A stretch of 64,000 nt of DNA. It comes from an uncultured Eggerthella sp. (GTDB taxonomy: Bacteria > Actinomycetota > Coriobacteriia > Coriobacteriales > Eggerthellaceae). The notes below the pieces were generated by a model. That model saw only the letters and a program-made list of their open reading frames with translations, had not been told where the DNA came from and did no database searches. The stretch spans positions 207,501 through 271,500 of the forward strand of contig UQFK01000001.1 of assembly GCA_900540345.1 (NCBI GenBank). Direction: 5' to 3'. Below, one piece after another: positions 8,202-17,180 of the stretch; position 1 is the stretch's first letter, and each line of letters starts with the position of its first letter. The translations under genes were made by a program, and so were the position numbers.

Positions 8202-9857
8202 CTATCGTTCTTCCCATGCATAGCGTGCTGCTCCCAGAGCACCACAGAGATCAGGTGATTCGGTGATGAAGAGCGAATCACCTAGACGTGATTCGAGTTC
8301 CTGCACGACACCTGTATTACGTGCAACACCGCCCGTCATCATGAAGGGCGCTATGCCACGTGCACGCTTCACCATTGATGCGGTCTTCGATGCGATGGAC
8401 TTATTTAGTCCATGCACGATATCATTATCAGAGTGATTGTCAGCAATGAGTGAGATGACTTCCGATTCCGCAAAAACAGAACACATACTAGAAATAGTAA
8501 GATCGCACTTCCAATCAAGACCACGTGTCGACATCTCGTCCATATCGAGCTCGAGCGAGCGGGCCATCATCTCAAGAAAACGACCTGTACCAGCAGCACA
8601 CTTATCATTCATGATGAAATTCGAGACCTCGCCTGTCTCATCGAGACAGATGACCTTGCTATCTTGTCCGCCTATATCGACGATAGTGCGGATCGCGGGG
8701 TTAAGGTAATGTGCACCATGAGCATGACAGCTGATCTCGGTCTTGGTGTCTGTTGCAAACGGAATATTATCACGACCGTATCCGGTAGCCATAATAGCCG
8801 CGAAATCTTCCTGCGCAGCATCGAGCTGATCGCATACTGCTTCGAGCGCCTCGCGCGCGCCACGTTCTGCTTTTGGACCGGTACGCACGATCGCACTTGC
8901 AACTATTGTTCCTTCTGCATCGAGAACAACCATATTCGTCGTGGTAGAACCACTATCGATTCCGGCGAAATACTTTCCTTGCATAATGATCGCTTTCTCT
9001 TTTCTCTGTCTTGTGGCAAGACCCATGCTCTCCGAGAATGCCTCGAGGCGCGTAGAGAGTTGACCTGATGCCATAGGCATATAATCTGATTCGATCTTGA
9101 GCATCGGCAGTGCAGTCGCATCCTTGAGCATCGCATAGTCAAAGCTATAGAAATCACAGAATTTCACTGTGTTGTAGATGATGCCCTTTAAATGAGGGTT
9201 CTCAAATAGCACACGACGACCGCTCACATCGGTCATGCGCATACATGGTACTTGACGCAAAAGCGCATAAGCATACCATTCCATAAGCTGCTCGAAGTCG
9301 AGATCATGTGCATTTTCAGGCAACGCTTCAAGACTGCGACTACCACAACACGTCAGATTGACAACGGCAAGACTCATCCCTTCATCGATCGAGCGCTGAA
9401 GTTGCGGGCTGACACGACCACCTAAGAGCGCGATGAAATCTTCATGAGGAAATTCCCAGGTAGCTTCTGCACAAGCGGCGAAGAAGCGTTCTTTATCGAA
9501 GGGCTTGCCACTCGAAGCTTCCAGATCACGAGCCAGCGCAATGATCGCACTTGCAAACAATTCGCGCGCGCATCCATTGTTCTCGTGCGGAAGATCGAGC
9601 ATATAGAGATGCTTCTGATTCCCTTCAAAATCGAGTACATCATAAACGCGCCGCAGTGAATCGCAGCAGTCCATGATAAGGACCTCGCTCTTATCGAGGC
9701 TTTGCTGAATGAGCGACTTCGCATGACAACAAAGATTCGCGTGCGTGAGCGACTCGGCACGCTCGAAATTCTCTTCCTCAGCATCAAGCAGCACTACATC
9801 GTGCCCAAATGCTGCGAAAAGTTCGATAGGGGCATATTTGCAGCTGTAATGGATCAT
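8202..9857 (-). CDS. 2-hydroxyacyl-CoA dehydratase-like domain fused to its ATP-dependent activase
   Basis: 551 residues in two parts. Residues 1-290 look like an HgdB-type dehydratase subunit lacking the first part of the fold: Cys6, Cys43-Cys44, Cys64-Cys65 (MDCCDSLRRVYD) and a C-terminal KFCDFYSFDY...GQLSTRLEAF. Residues 292-551 are a complete BadF/HgdC-type activase of the ASKHA fold: GIDSGSTTTN phosphate loop at 299-308, DIGGQDSK, and the two cysteines that share a [4Fe-4S] cluster across the dimer (NDKCAAGTGRFLE, SSMCSVFAESEVIS). The activase normally is a separate protein that injects a low-potential electron into the dehydratase using ATP. Start chosen at 9857, where ATGA overlaps the stop of the upstream gene; the longer frame upstream is only that overlap. 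Confidence 0.82.
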   Translation of the reverse strand: MIHYSCKYAPIELFAAFGHDVVLLDAEEENFERAESLTHANLCCHAKSLIQQSLDKSEVLIMDCCDSLRRVYDVLDFEGNQKHLYMLDLPHENNGCARELFASAIIALARDLEASSGKPFDKERFFAACAEATWEFPHEDFIALLGGRVSPQLQRSIDEGMSLAVVNLTCCGSRSLEALPENAHDLDFEQLMEWYAYALLRQVPCMRMTDVSGRRVLFENPHLKGIIYNTVKFCDFYSFDYAMLKDATALPMLKIESDYMPMASGQLSTRLEAFSESMGLATRQRKEKAIIMQGKYFAGIDSGSTTTNMVVLDAEGTIVASAIVRTGPKAERGAREALEAVCDQLDAAQEDFAAIMATGYGRDNIPFATDTKTEISCHAHGAHYLNPAIRTIVDIGGQDSKVICLDETGEVSNFIMNDKCAAGTGRFLEMMARSLELDMDEMSTRGLDWKCDLTISSMCSVFAESEVISLIADNHSDNDIVHGLNKSIASKTASMVKRARGIAPFMMTGGVARNTGVVQELESRLGDSLFITESPDLCGALGAARYAWEER

Positions 9858-11137
9858 GCGCGCAACGCTTCTAACTGCTCGATAAAGGCATTCATGCGCG
9901 TGACCATCTGGCCGTCTGCTACGTTGCGAGAATCGCATCCATCGCCATCTAACACGAGCGTAGGCAAGCCATGCTGCTCGAAATAATGCTTTGCAAGCTG
10001 AGAGATGCCAAGCGTCTGCTTGCAACCCCAGTGGCAAAATACCACTACACCATCGGCATGAGCATTACGCGCTTGCTCAAGCGCTAAGGCAAGACGGTGC
10101 TTCGCAGGTCCGTTCATAGAGCCACACACCAAACGACGTGCCATGCTCTCGAAAGGATGATCGGGATCAGGAAGTTCTATCGATTCAACAGCAATATCGG
10201 TACCCACCAGCTCGCAACCAGGAGCCGCATCAAGAATCTCACGCATAGAGTCTTGCCAATTTGGAAGCGTATGGATCCAAAAAAGACGAATCTTTTCATT
10301 ACGACCTGCAGGTAGCGCACGCTCGCTCGCTTTGAGTATCTCTTCCATGAACTGCAACGCCTCAGGACGTCCAAGCATGATATGGGTCGAGATCATAGCA
10401 CAGAGTTCGCTGGTCATAGTGGTATCGAGGCTGACCTTACCGCGCAACGCGAGCGCGCGCTGATAGGTCTCGATGGTCTTACGTGAATTCACCATGGTCT
10501 CGCGCAACGCAAGCGCATCGAGTCTGCGATGTGAAAGATCTTCGAGCATTGCTGCAAGTTCATAGAGCTGATCGGTTACATAAGCGATCGCATCGTTATC
10601 GGCCGCGTTCGGAACATCGATAACATAGTGAGGCACATCGTAGAAGTTCGCGAGACGTGGAAAAGAGAGCTGATTCGCATCGCAGATAAGCGTTGTGTTC
10701 GCAATCATGAGCGGTTTGGGCATTACTCCTGTTTCCGCAACCCCTATCATGAGCTTATGATATGAACAGAACGTCTCGGCAATGTCGTGAGCTTCCGATG
10801 CCTCGACGAACACTTCCTCGCACGCTGTATTGGCGATATAGGCCGATAAACCTTCGGGAAACATCGGGACAAGACCCATCGCATGAATGATCTCGCATGG
10901 CATGAAGATGTTGACCATAACTGCGTTTTCAGGATAACGGAACGAATCGACGATCGTGCCAGCGATACCACCGTTCACGCGCTCGGTCGCTGCCCGAACG
11001 GAAAGCGGCCGAGGAAACTTTCCTGCAAGATGAACCCAGGAATAGGTAGCCATGAGCAGTCTACGCGCCGATTCTGGCGACGTAAGCGTCTGCTTCTGAA
11101 TGATCTGACCAAGTTTTTCAACGACCGATGAAGTCAT
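9854..11137 (-). CDS. 2-hydroxyacyl-CoA dehydratase (HgdB/FldC/BcrC family) subunit
   Basis: 427 residues, full length for an HgdB-type subunit. Cysteines at 81 (MPCEIIHAMGLVP), 106, 124 (FCSYHKLM) and 152 (LICDANQ) sit where the family's iron-sulfur ligands fall, and VVFCHWGCKQT begins the second half. The family removes water from 2-hydroxyacyl-CoA in amino-acid fermentation or reduces aromatic CoA esters; a related branch binds a double-cubane cluster with unknown substrate. It overlaps the fused dehydratase-activase by 4 bases (ATGA) and follows aconitase by 8, so the three genes share a transcript. The two proteins plausibly make a heterodimer. Substrate unknown. Confidence 0.85.
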   Translation of the reverse strand: MTSSVVEKLGQIIQKQTLTSPESARRLLMATYSWVHLAGKFPRPLSVRAATERVNGGIAGTIVDSFRYPENAVMVNIFMPCEIIHAMGLVPMFPEGLSAYIANTACEEVFVEASEAHDIAETFCSYHKLMIGVAETGVMPKPLMIANTTLICDANQLSFPRLANFYDVPHYVIDVPNAADNDAIAYVTDQLYELAAMLEDLSHRRLDALALRETMVNSRKTIETYQRALALRGKVSLDTTMTSELCAMISTHIMLGRPEALQFMEEILKASERALPAGRNEKIRLFWIHTLPNWQDSMREILDAAPGCELVGTDIAVESIELPDPDHPFESMARRLVCGSMNGPAKHRLALALEQARNAHADGVVVFCHWGCKQTLGISQLAKHYFEQHGLPTLVLDGDGCDSRNVADGQMVTRMNAFIEQLEALRA

Positions 11138-11145
11138 TGTTTCCT

Positions 11146-13791
11146 TTACGCCAAAGAACGAAGGACATACTGCAAAATGCCTCCATTGAAGTAATACTCG
11201 CCCTCGGTCGGGGTATCTATGCGTACGACCATATTAAACTCAATGGTCTGCCCCGAACTCTTCGCTGCTTCAACGCGAACGACAGCAGGATCAGGAAGGC
11301 CTGCCGAGAAGTCGATTGGTGCGATGGTAAATGTTTCAGAGCCATCAAGACCGAGTGATTCAACGCTTTGACCCTCTTCGAATTGCAGAGGCAGGATACC
11401 CATGCCGATCAGGTTCGAGCGATGGATGCGTTCGAAACTTTCAGCGAACGCAGCGCGAACACCCTGCAGCATCGGACCTTTTGCAGCCCAATCGCGCGAG
11501 GAGCCACTGCCATACATCTTGCCCGCTAGTACAACAAGCTGGGTCTTATTATTTATGTAGTGCTCTGCAGCATCCCAAACAGCTTTGATCCCATCGTCCA
11601 AGAAGTCTTTGGTCCAACCACCCTTCTTGCCTTCAGCAAGCTTATTCATCAGCTTCACGTTTGCAAATGTACCTCGCATCATGACCTCATGATTACCACG
11701 ACGTGCACCATAGGTGTTGAAGTCCGCAGGCACAACACCATGCTCCTCAAGGTAACGAGCAGCGGGCGAATCGAGCGCGATCGCGCCCGCAGGAGAAATA
11801 TGGTCGGTGGTGATGAAATCACCCAGATTCAGCAGCGCACGAGCGTCCTTGATCTGCGCAGGTGCTTCGGGGGTCTTTGGCATACCGTTGAAGTATGGCG
11901 CGCGACGCACGTAAGTGGAGTCAGGATCCCATGCAAACGTATCGCTCGCTTCCTTACCAAGCGACTGCCATTTCTCATCACCCGTGAAAAGATCGGCTGC
12001 AGATTCATCAAATGTCTGCTTTGTGCAACATGAAGCAAGCAGGTCGGCGACTTCCTTATCGTCAGGCCAAATGTCGCGCAGGAACACTTCTCTACCCTCT
12101 GCATTCGTACCGATAGGCATGGTTTCGAAATCAAAATCCATCGTGCCAACGAGCGAATATGCAATAACGAGCGCAGGAGCGCACAGATAATTCTGCGAAA
12201 CATCAGGAGAGATACGCCCGTCGAAGTTTCGGTTGCCCGACAGAATGCTAGCAAGTTCGATCTTGTCGGCAATGTCGTGCATCTGCGGATAGACCGGGCC
12301 CGAATTACCGATACAGCTCATACAGCCGAAACCGCACGTATAGAATCCCAAATCTTGAAGGCCTTCGATCAGGCCTGCCGCGGCAAGAATATCTTCAGTA
12401 GCACGGCTACCTGGTGCCATGATGCACTTTACCCACGGCTGTGGCTTAAGACCATTCGCAGCTGCATTGCGCGCAAGAATACCTGCAGCCAGCATCATGG
12501 ATGCATCCGTTGCTGTCGTACAACTAGTGACCGCCGCAATAGCAAGCGCACCGTGCGTGAGATCATGCTTTTCTCCAGCAATATCGATCTCGATCGTGTC
12601 ATCAAGATCAAGTCCACGATCTGAACAAATAGAATGAAATGCATCGTATGCCTTAGAAAACGCAATGCGATCATGCGGGCGTGAAGGGCCTGCAAGATTG
12701 CGCTCGATTGTCGAAAGATCGAGCGTGAGAATCTTGGAGTATGTGCGTGGTGCTGCATCCGCATATCCCCAGAAACCTTGCTCCTTCGCATAGGCTTCCA
12801 CAAGCGCGATCTGCTCTTCACTACGACCTGTGAGCGCCAGATAATCAAGCGTCTTCTCGTCAACAGGGAAAAGCGTACAGGTTGAGCCGTATTCCGGTGT
12901 CATGTTCGAGACACAAGCTCGCTGGGTTGCTGAGAGGCTCTGAACACCTTCACCAAACACCTCGACAAAACAACCAACCACACCTTCAGCGCGCAGCATC
13001 TGTGCGAACGTGAGCGAAAGATCCATCGCAGAGACATGTTCGGGCAACTTGCCGACCAGATTCACGCCAATAACACGTGGTACAAGCGTAGTGATGGGCT
13101 GACCAAGCGCTGCGGCTTCAGCCTCAATGCCGCCAACACCCCATCCAAGCACGCCAATACCGTTAGCAGTAGGTGTATGCGAGTCGGTGCCAACAAGCGT
13201 ATCGAAGTAAGCAATGCTCTGATGCGCCTCTTCACGTGTCATAACTACGCTAGCGAAGCGCTCTATATTGAGCTGATGGCAGATACCCGATCCAGGCGGC
13301 ACGATGCGTACGTTCTGAAAGGATTCCTGTGACCATTTCAAGAAGTCGTAGCGTTCCTTGTTGCGCTCGAACTCAAGCTCCATGTTCTGTGCAAGAGCAG
13401 CTGCGCAGCCTGATTCGTCAGCAATGACCGAGTGATCGATAACCAAATCGCAGGGAATCTGTGGATTGATGTTCTTTGGATCACCGCCCAATTCCGCACA
13501 AGCTTCACGCATGACCGCAAAGTCAACAAAGACAGGAACACCCGTAAAGTCTTGAAAGAGGACACGTGCGGGGCTGAACTCGATCTCTTCACCAGTCACC
13601 CCCTTCGTACCTGCCTCAACAAGACGCTGAGAGAGAATACGCGCTTCTTCGTCAGTGCGTGCATTGCGAAGGATATTCTCCAAGAGCACAGTAAGAGAAT
13701 ATGGAAGCGAGGCGTGACCCTCGACCTGCGACACGGGATAGTACGTGTACTCTTTTGTGCCAACCTTGAGGATAGCTGCGCGGTTATTCAT
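11146..13791 (-). CDS. acnA: Aconitate hydratase A
   Basis: 881 residues, the usual size of the AcnA/IRP1 branch. It interconverts citrate and isocitrate with a [4Fe-4S] cluster; the ligand cysteines lie in AVTSCTTATDASM and in GFGCMSCIGNSG. The N-terminal substrate segments (VGTDSHTPTANGIGVLGWGVGG split over the HTPT loop) and the C-terminal swivel domain (NYGSGSSRDWA-like MYGSGSSRDWAAKGP, then AESFERIHRSNLIGMGILPL) are intact. Start taken at 13791, which has AAGGAGCATGC just before it, not at the ATG 45 bases upstream. It lies between isocitrate dehydrogenase and the dehydratase genes on one strand. Confidence 0.96.
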   Translation of the reverse strand: MNNRAAILKVGTKEYTYYPVSQVEGHASLPYSLTVLLENILRNARTDEEARILSQRLVEAGTKGVTGEEIEFSPARVLFQDFTGVPVFVDFAVMREACAELGGDPKNINPQIPCDLVIDHSVIADESGCAAALAQNMELEFERNKERYDFLKWSQESFQNVRIVPPGSGICHQLNIERFASVVMTREEAHQSIAYFDTLVGTDSHTPTANGIGVLGWGVGGIEAEAAALGQPITTLVPRVIGVNLVGKLPEHVSAMDLSLTFAQMLRAEGVVGCFVEVFGEGVQSLSATQRACVSNMTPEYGSTCTLFPVDEKTLDYLALTGRSEEQIALVEAYAKEQGFWGYADAAPRTYSKILTLDLSTIERNLAGPSRPHDRIAFSKAYDAFHSICSDRGLDLDDTIEIDIAGEKHDLTHGALAIAAVTSCTTATDASMMLAAGILARNAAANGLKPQPWVKCIMAPGSRATEDILAAAGLIEGLQDLGFYTCGFGCMSCIGNSGPVYPQMHDIADKIELASILSGNRNFDGRISPDVSQNYLCAPALVIAYSLVGTMDFDFETMPIGTNAEGREVFLRDIWPDDKEVADLLASCCTKQTFDESAADLFTGDEKWQSLGKEASDTFAWDPDSTYVRRAPYFNGMPKTPEAPAQIKDARALLNLGDFITTDHISPAGAIALDSPAARYLEEHGVVPADFNTYGARRGNHEVMMRGTFANVKLMNKLAEGKKGGWTKDFLDDGIKAVWDAAEHYINNKTQLVVLAGKMYGSGSSRDWAAKGPMLQGVRAAFAESFERIHRSNLIGMGILPLQFEEGQSVESLGLDGSETFTIAPIDFSAGLPDPAVVRVEAAKSSGQTIEFNMVVRIDTPTEGEYYFNGGILQYVLRSLA

Positions 13792-13832
13792 GCATGCTCC
13801 TTCTTTTGTAGATGAACTAATCGCTTGCGAGA

Positions 13833-14921
13833 TCAAGCTTGCAGGACGCGAACAACTTCATTGGTGAACTCGGTGCAAGTTGCAGCGAGCGCATTCGAGC
13901 TTGTTGCTTTACGAATATCAGCTGTGAGCACCTCACCTTCAGCATAGACGGTACGAACTGCATCGCGAATCTTACGTGCGATATCGAGTTCGCCCAGATG
14001 ATCGAGCATCATTGCTGCAGAAAGAATCTCAGCTGTAGGGTTACAGATATCTTTACCTGCAATATCAGGTGCAGAACCATGGACCGCTTCAAAGATCGCA
14101 TACTCAGGACCGATATTAGCGCCTGGAGCAATACCGAGACCGCCAACCAAGCCAGCACAAAGATCGCTTGCAATGTCGCCATAAAGATTCGGGAAGACGA
14201 TGACCTCAAATTGCGAGGGATCCATAACGATATTCATGCAAAACGCGTCAATAATGTTATCGCTAAACTCAATGGAGGGATGCTCTTCGGCGACCTCACG
14301 CGCAACAGCTAAAAACAGACCATCAGAGTGTTTCATGATGTTTGCTTTATGCGCGGCAGTAACTTTCTTGTAGCCCTGCTTCTCGGCATAATCGAACGCA
14401 TACTCCACGATATTGCGCGATGCGGTCTTCGAGATTGGCTTGATGGAGATACCGGAATCCTTACGAATGGTACCTGCACCTTTCTCTTTAATGAACTCGA
14501 TAAGATCAAGTGCATCAGGTGTTCCCTCTTCGAATTCGATGCCAGCGTAAAGATCTTCAGAGTTTTCACGTACGATGATGAGATCAACATCTTCATAACG
14601 CCCGCCTGCGCCAGGAATAGAGAGCACAGGGCGCAGGCATACGTTCAAGTCGAGTGCCTGGCGAAGCGCAACGTTCACACTGCGAAAACCGGTGCCAACT
14701 GGCGTGGTGACCGGTCCTTTGATAGCAACTTTGTTCTTGCGAACCGCATCAATAGTCGATTGTGGTAGTGGCGTGCCATACTCTTCCATGAGATGAGCAC
14801 CTGCTTCGGCGATCTCCCATTCGATATCTGCCCCTGCTGCAGCAACCACACGCTGCATAGCTGCAGTGGTTTCTGTACCAATACCATCGCCCGGAATGAG
14901 CGTGACCGTATGTTTTGCCAT
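13833..14921 (-). CDS. icd: Isocitrate dehydrogenase, predicted NAD-specific
   Basis: 362 residues of the beta-decarboxylating dehydrogenase family (LIPGDGIGTETT at the N-terminus, RENSEDLYAGIE, and the metal-site NLYGDIASDL). Oxidises isocitrate to 2-oxoglutarate. The cofactor loop reads HGSAPDIAGKDICNP: Asp-Ile replaces the Lys-Tyr that gives NADP preference in the E. coli enzyme, so NAD use is predicted. It is 41 bases upstream of acnA on the same strand; together they supply 2-oxoglutarate from citrate, a half-cycle common in anaerobes for glutamate synthesis. Isopropylmalate or homoisocitrate dehydrogenase are related alternatives but the aconitase neighbour argues against them. Confidence 0.88.
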   Translation of the reverse strand: MAKHTVTLIPGDGIGTETTAAMQRVVAAAGADIEWEIAEAGAHLMEEYGTPLPQSTIDAVRKNKVAIKGPVTTPVGTGFRSVNVALRQALDLNVCLRPVLSIPGAGGRYEDVDLIIVRENSEDLYAGIEFEEGTPDALDLIEFIKEKGAGTIRKDSGISIKPISKTASRNIVEYAFDYAEKQGYKKVTAAHKANIMKHSDGLFLAVAREVAEEHPSIEFSDNIIDAFCMNIVMDPSQFEVIVFPNLYGDIASDLCAGLVGGLGIAPGANIGPEYAIFEAVHGSAPDIAGKDICNPTAEILSAAMMLDHLGELDIARKIRDAVRTVYAEGEVLTADIRKATSSNALAATCTEFTNEVVRVLQA

Positions 14922-15026
14922 GTATGACTCTCCTTGTCGTACGAGGATTTATGCAATCAACAAGCACAGGCGCACGAGAAAAACGACGGCAGAATAAACG
15001 CCGCAGTAGGTGCGCTCTATTCGCTA

Positions 15027-15629
15027 TTACTTGACATTGTCGATGATCTGCTGGCTACGACGCTTCAGCGCGCCCTTTGATTTCTCTGCATCGAATGCCA
15101 TGCGCTCTTTCAGCCCATCTTTCGCATTCTGCGAGATCTTGCCCTCGGAAAATCCGATGAGCGCAATAAGCATGTCCTGATATTCGTAATCACCGTGATA
15201 ACACTGAATAGCCTCATCAAGCAACGGCCAGACTTTTTCGGAGCGATTTTCAGTAGTTGCACCGAGTTTGCAGAGAAAACGGACAGCAGCTAAGCGTACG
15301 AAACCGCTCTCTTCATCAAAAAGAGCCGTCTCTGCATCGGGTAGTGCTTTATCACAGCTCTTTGAAGCAAGGGGAACAAGTGCAGTCAGAACCTCAAGAC
15401 TTTCCCAACGCGTCTGCGCTTCAGGCTTCTTGAGGGCATCGATGAATTCATCAAGATAAGGAATGAGCGCATCAGGATCGACTTTGGCAACCTGCGCAAA
15501 TACTGCAGCAGCATTCTGGCGGGCGCGGCGTGAAGAGCCGGAAAGCTCTGTGATGAGCGTTTTCATGGTCTCAGGCGATTCGATAGCCTGTTGGGCGGTT
15601 TCTTTGATGTTCTCGGTTTTCTCGCTCAC
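15027..15629 (-). CDS. HEAT-repeat-like helical protein
   Basis: 200 residues, almost wholly helical by composition, with repeated two-helix units of HEAT type (for example SSRRARQNAAAVFAQVAKVD, then TRWESLEVLTALVPLA, then GFVRLAAVRFLCKLGA). The C-terminus is basic (KGALKRRSQQIIDNVK). HEAT proteins are scaffolds for protein binding; no enzymatic motif is seen. The start is a GTG at 15629 preceded by AGGGAG. It is followed by isocitrate dehydrogenase after 105 bases and preceded by the rplA terminator region, so it may begin the icd-acnA transcript. Function unknown. Confidence 0.78.
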   Translation of the reverse strand: MSEKTENIKETAQQAIESPETMKTLITELSGSSRRARQNAAAVFAQVAKVDPDALIPYLDEFIDALKKPEAQTRWESLEVLTALVPLASKSCDKALPDAETALFDEESGFVRLAAVRFLCKLGATTENRSEKVWPLLDEAIQCYHGDYEYQDMLIALIGFSEGKISQNAKDGLKERMAFDAEKSKGALKRRSQQIIDNVK

Positions 15630-15715
15630 GCGCTTCTCCCTACTGGTCGTGCATTTCCAGACAGTTATCCCCAGAATATTGAGGTAACCAACTTTAATAT
15701 TATACTCTCGTTTAT

Positions 15716-15754
15716 CTGCAAAAGAGAAAAGCCCCCAATGAATGGAGGCTTTTC
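15716..15754 (-). terminator. Terminator of the tuf-rplA unit
   Basis: Stem GAAAAGCC-CC / GG-GGCTTTTC with one mismatch and a seven-base loop, followed on the minus strand by TCTCTTTTGC, 22 bases after the rplA stop. Confidence 0.75.
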
Positions 15755-15775
15755 GAAGTCATTATGGTAATGAAT

Positions 15776-16477
15776 CTATTCAGCAGGTGTAGCGTAAGCG
15801 CGATTCACCGTACCGTCAACAGGAACACCAGGACCCATAGAGGAAGTAACCGTAACCGACTTCACATATTTACCTTTGGCGGCAGCTGGCTTCATACGAA
15901 GAATCTCATCAAAGACCGTACCGTAATTCTCTGCGAGCTGTTCAGGAGTGAAGCTAACCTTGCCAATGACAACATGGCAAATACCGTAGCGGTCAGCGCG
16001 ATATTCAACACGGCCACCTTTGAGCTCCTTCACTGCTTTCGCAACATCAGGAGTGACCGTACCAAGTTTTGGGTTAGGCATAAGACCGCGCGTGCCCAAG
16101 ATGCGACCAAGGCGTCCGACCTTTGCCATCATCTCTGGCGTTGCAACAGTTGCGTCAAAATCGATCTTGCCACCCTGAATGTCGGCGATAAGGTCATCAG
16201 AGCCAACGATGTCAGCGCCTGCTTCTTCTGCCGCGCGTGCAGCATCGCCTTCAGCAAAAACTGCAACACGAACCGTTTTACCCGAACCATTAGGCAAGCT
16301 TACCGTGCCACGAAGTTGCTGGTCAGCCTGACGTGTATCGATTCCAAGACGGACATGCATTTCAACAGTCTCATCAAAATCAGCGAATGCGATATCCTTC
16401 ACGAGTGCGAGTGCTTCAAGCGGAGCATACAGATCTTCGGTGACCTGCGCCTGCGCTGCTTCAAATTTCTTTCCCAT
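15776..16477 (-). CDS. rplA: 50S ribosomal protein L1
   Basis: 233 residues, normal for L1. The two-domain fold is evident from DETVEMHVRLGIDTRQADQQ and RGTVSLPNGSGKTVRVAVF in domain I and GLMPNPKLGTVTPDVAKAV at the hinge. It forms the mobile L1 stalk on 23S rRNA. It lies 79 bases after rplK as in most bacteria and ends the tuf-secE-nusG-rplK-rplA unit at a strong terminator. The rplJL genes that usually follow are 9.6 kb further along. Confidence 0.98.
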   Translation of the reverse strand: MGKKFEAAQAQVTEDLYAPLEALALVKDIAFADFDETVEMHVRLGIDTRQADQQLRGTVSLPNGSGKTVRVAVFAEGDAARAAEEAGADIVGSDDLIADIQGGKIDFDATVATPEMMAKVGRLGRILGTRGLMPNPKLGTVTPDVAKAVKELKGGRVEYRADRYGICHVVIGKVSFTPEQLAENYGTVFDEILRMKPAAAKGKYVKSVTVTSSMGPGVPVDGTVNRAYATPAE

Positions 16478-16556
16478 TGATCATAATCCTTTCGTGGTCA
16501 TAGCGAGATATCTCTGCCACTTTCCTGCGCATACTTCGTGATGCGCATTGTCTAAC

Positions 16557-17060
16557 TTATTCAGCCGATGCGCCTTCGCCATCAAGGATGGCCTTAAGGC
16601 GACGGGTGACGACGTATTCCTTCTTAGGTGCGCGACCTTCGATATTGACACCCATCGAACGAGCAGTACCTGCGATAATCTCCATCGCAGCCTCGATCGT
16701 ATTTGCATTAAGATCGGGCATCTTGATCTCTGCAATCTCGCGCAACTGATCGAGCGATAGCTCGCCGACCTTACGCAGTTGAGGAATGCCAGAACCACTC
16801 TTGATGCCAAGCTTCTCCTTGATAAGGAAGGCAGCGGGCGGAGTCTTGCATACAAAGTCGAAGGTCTTATCTTCGTAAACCGTGATCTCAACTGGGATGA
16901 TAGTACCAGCTTTGTCCTGCGTTGCGGCATTGAAAGCCTGGCAGAACTGCATGATGTTAACACCCTGTGCACCCAATGCAGGGCCTACAGGAGGTGCAGG
17001 ATTCGCGCCACCAGCAGGAATCTGGAGCTTAACAAAGCCCGTTACATTTTTTGCAGCCAC
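16557..17060 (-). CDS. rplK: 50S ribosomal protein L11 with a C-terminal extension
   Basis: Residues 1-142 match standard L11: the N-terminal methylated and thiostrepton-contact region (KLQIPAGGANPAPPVGPALG) and the rRNA-binding C-domain ending ...IAGTARSMGVNIEG. Normal L11 stops here at 141-143 residues, but this one continues for about 25 more (RAPKKEYVVTRRLKAILDGE and six further residues), a basic then acidic tail. The reading frame and codon use continue smoothly, and 80 bases separate the stop from rplA, so it is a true extension rather than a frameshift into rplA. L11 forms the base of the factor-binding stalk. Confidence 0.96.
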   Translation of the reverse strand: MAAKNVTGFVKLQIPAGGANPAPPVGPALGAQGVNIMQFCQAFNAATQDKAGTIIPVEITVYEDKTFDFVCKTPPAAFLIKEKLGIKSGSGIPQLRKVGELSLDQLREIAEIKMPDLNANTIEAAMEIIAGTARSMGVNIEGRAPKKEYVVTRRLKAILDGEGASAE

Positions 17061-17180
17061 TTCAGTGTCCTTTCAACTGAATGATTTCATTTCCATATAT
17101 GATAAGCGTTTCAGTGAGAAGCCCTGTCCACACACAGGCACATCGACGCATTGTTAACAGCTTAATAAGTAGGTGTAGTA

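Noticed and set aside
8202..8999. Treating the activase domain as a separate gene starting at residue 292 (ATG 8984)
   Set aside because: No stop or frame break separates it from the upstream domain and there is no good ribosome site before it; kept as one fused gene, but internal initiation is listed as a test.
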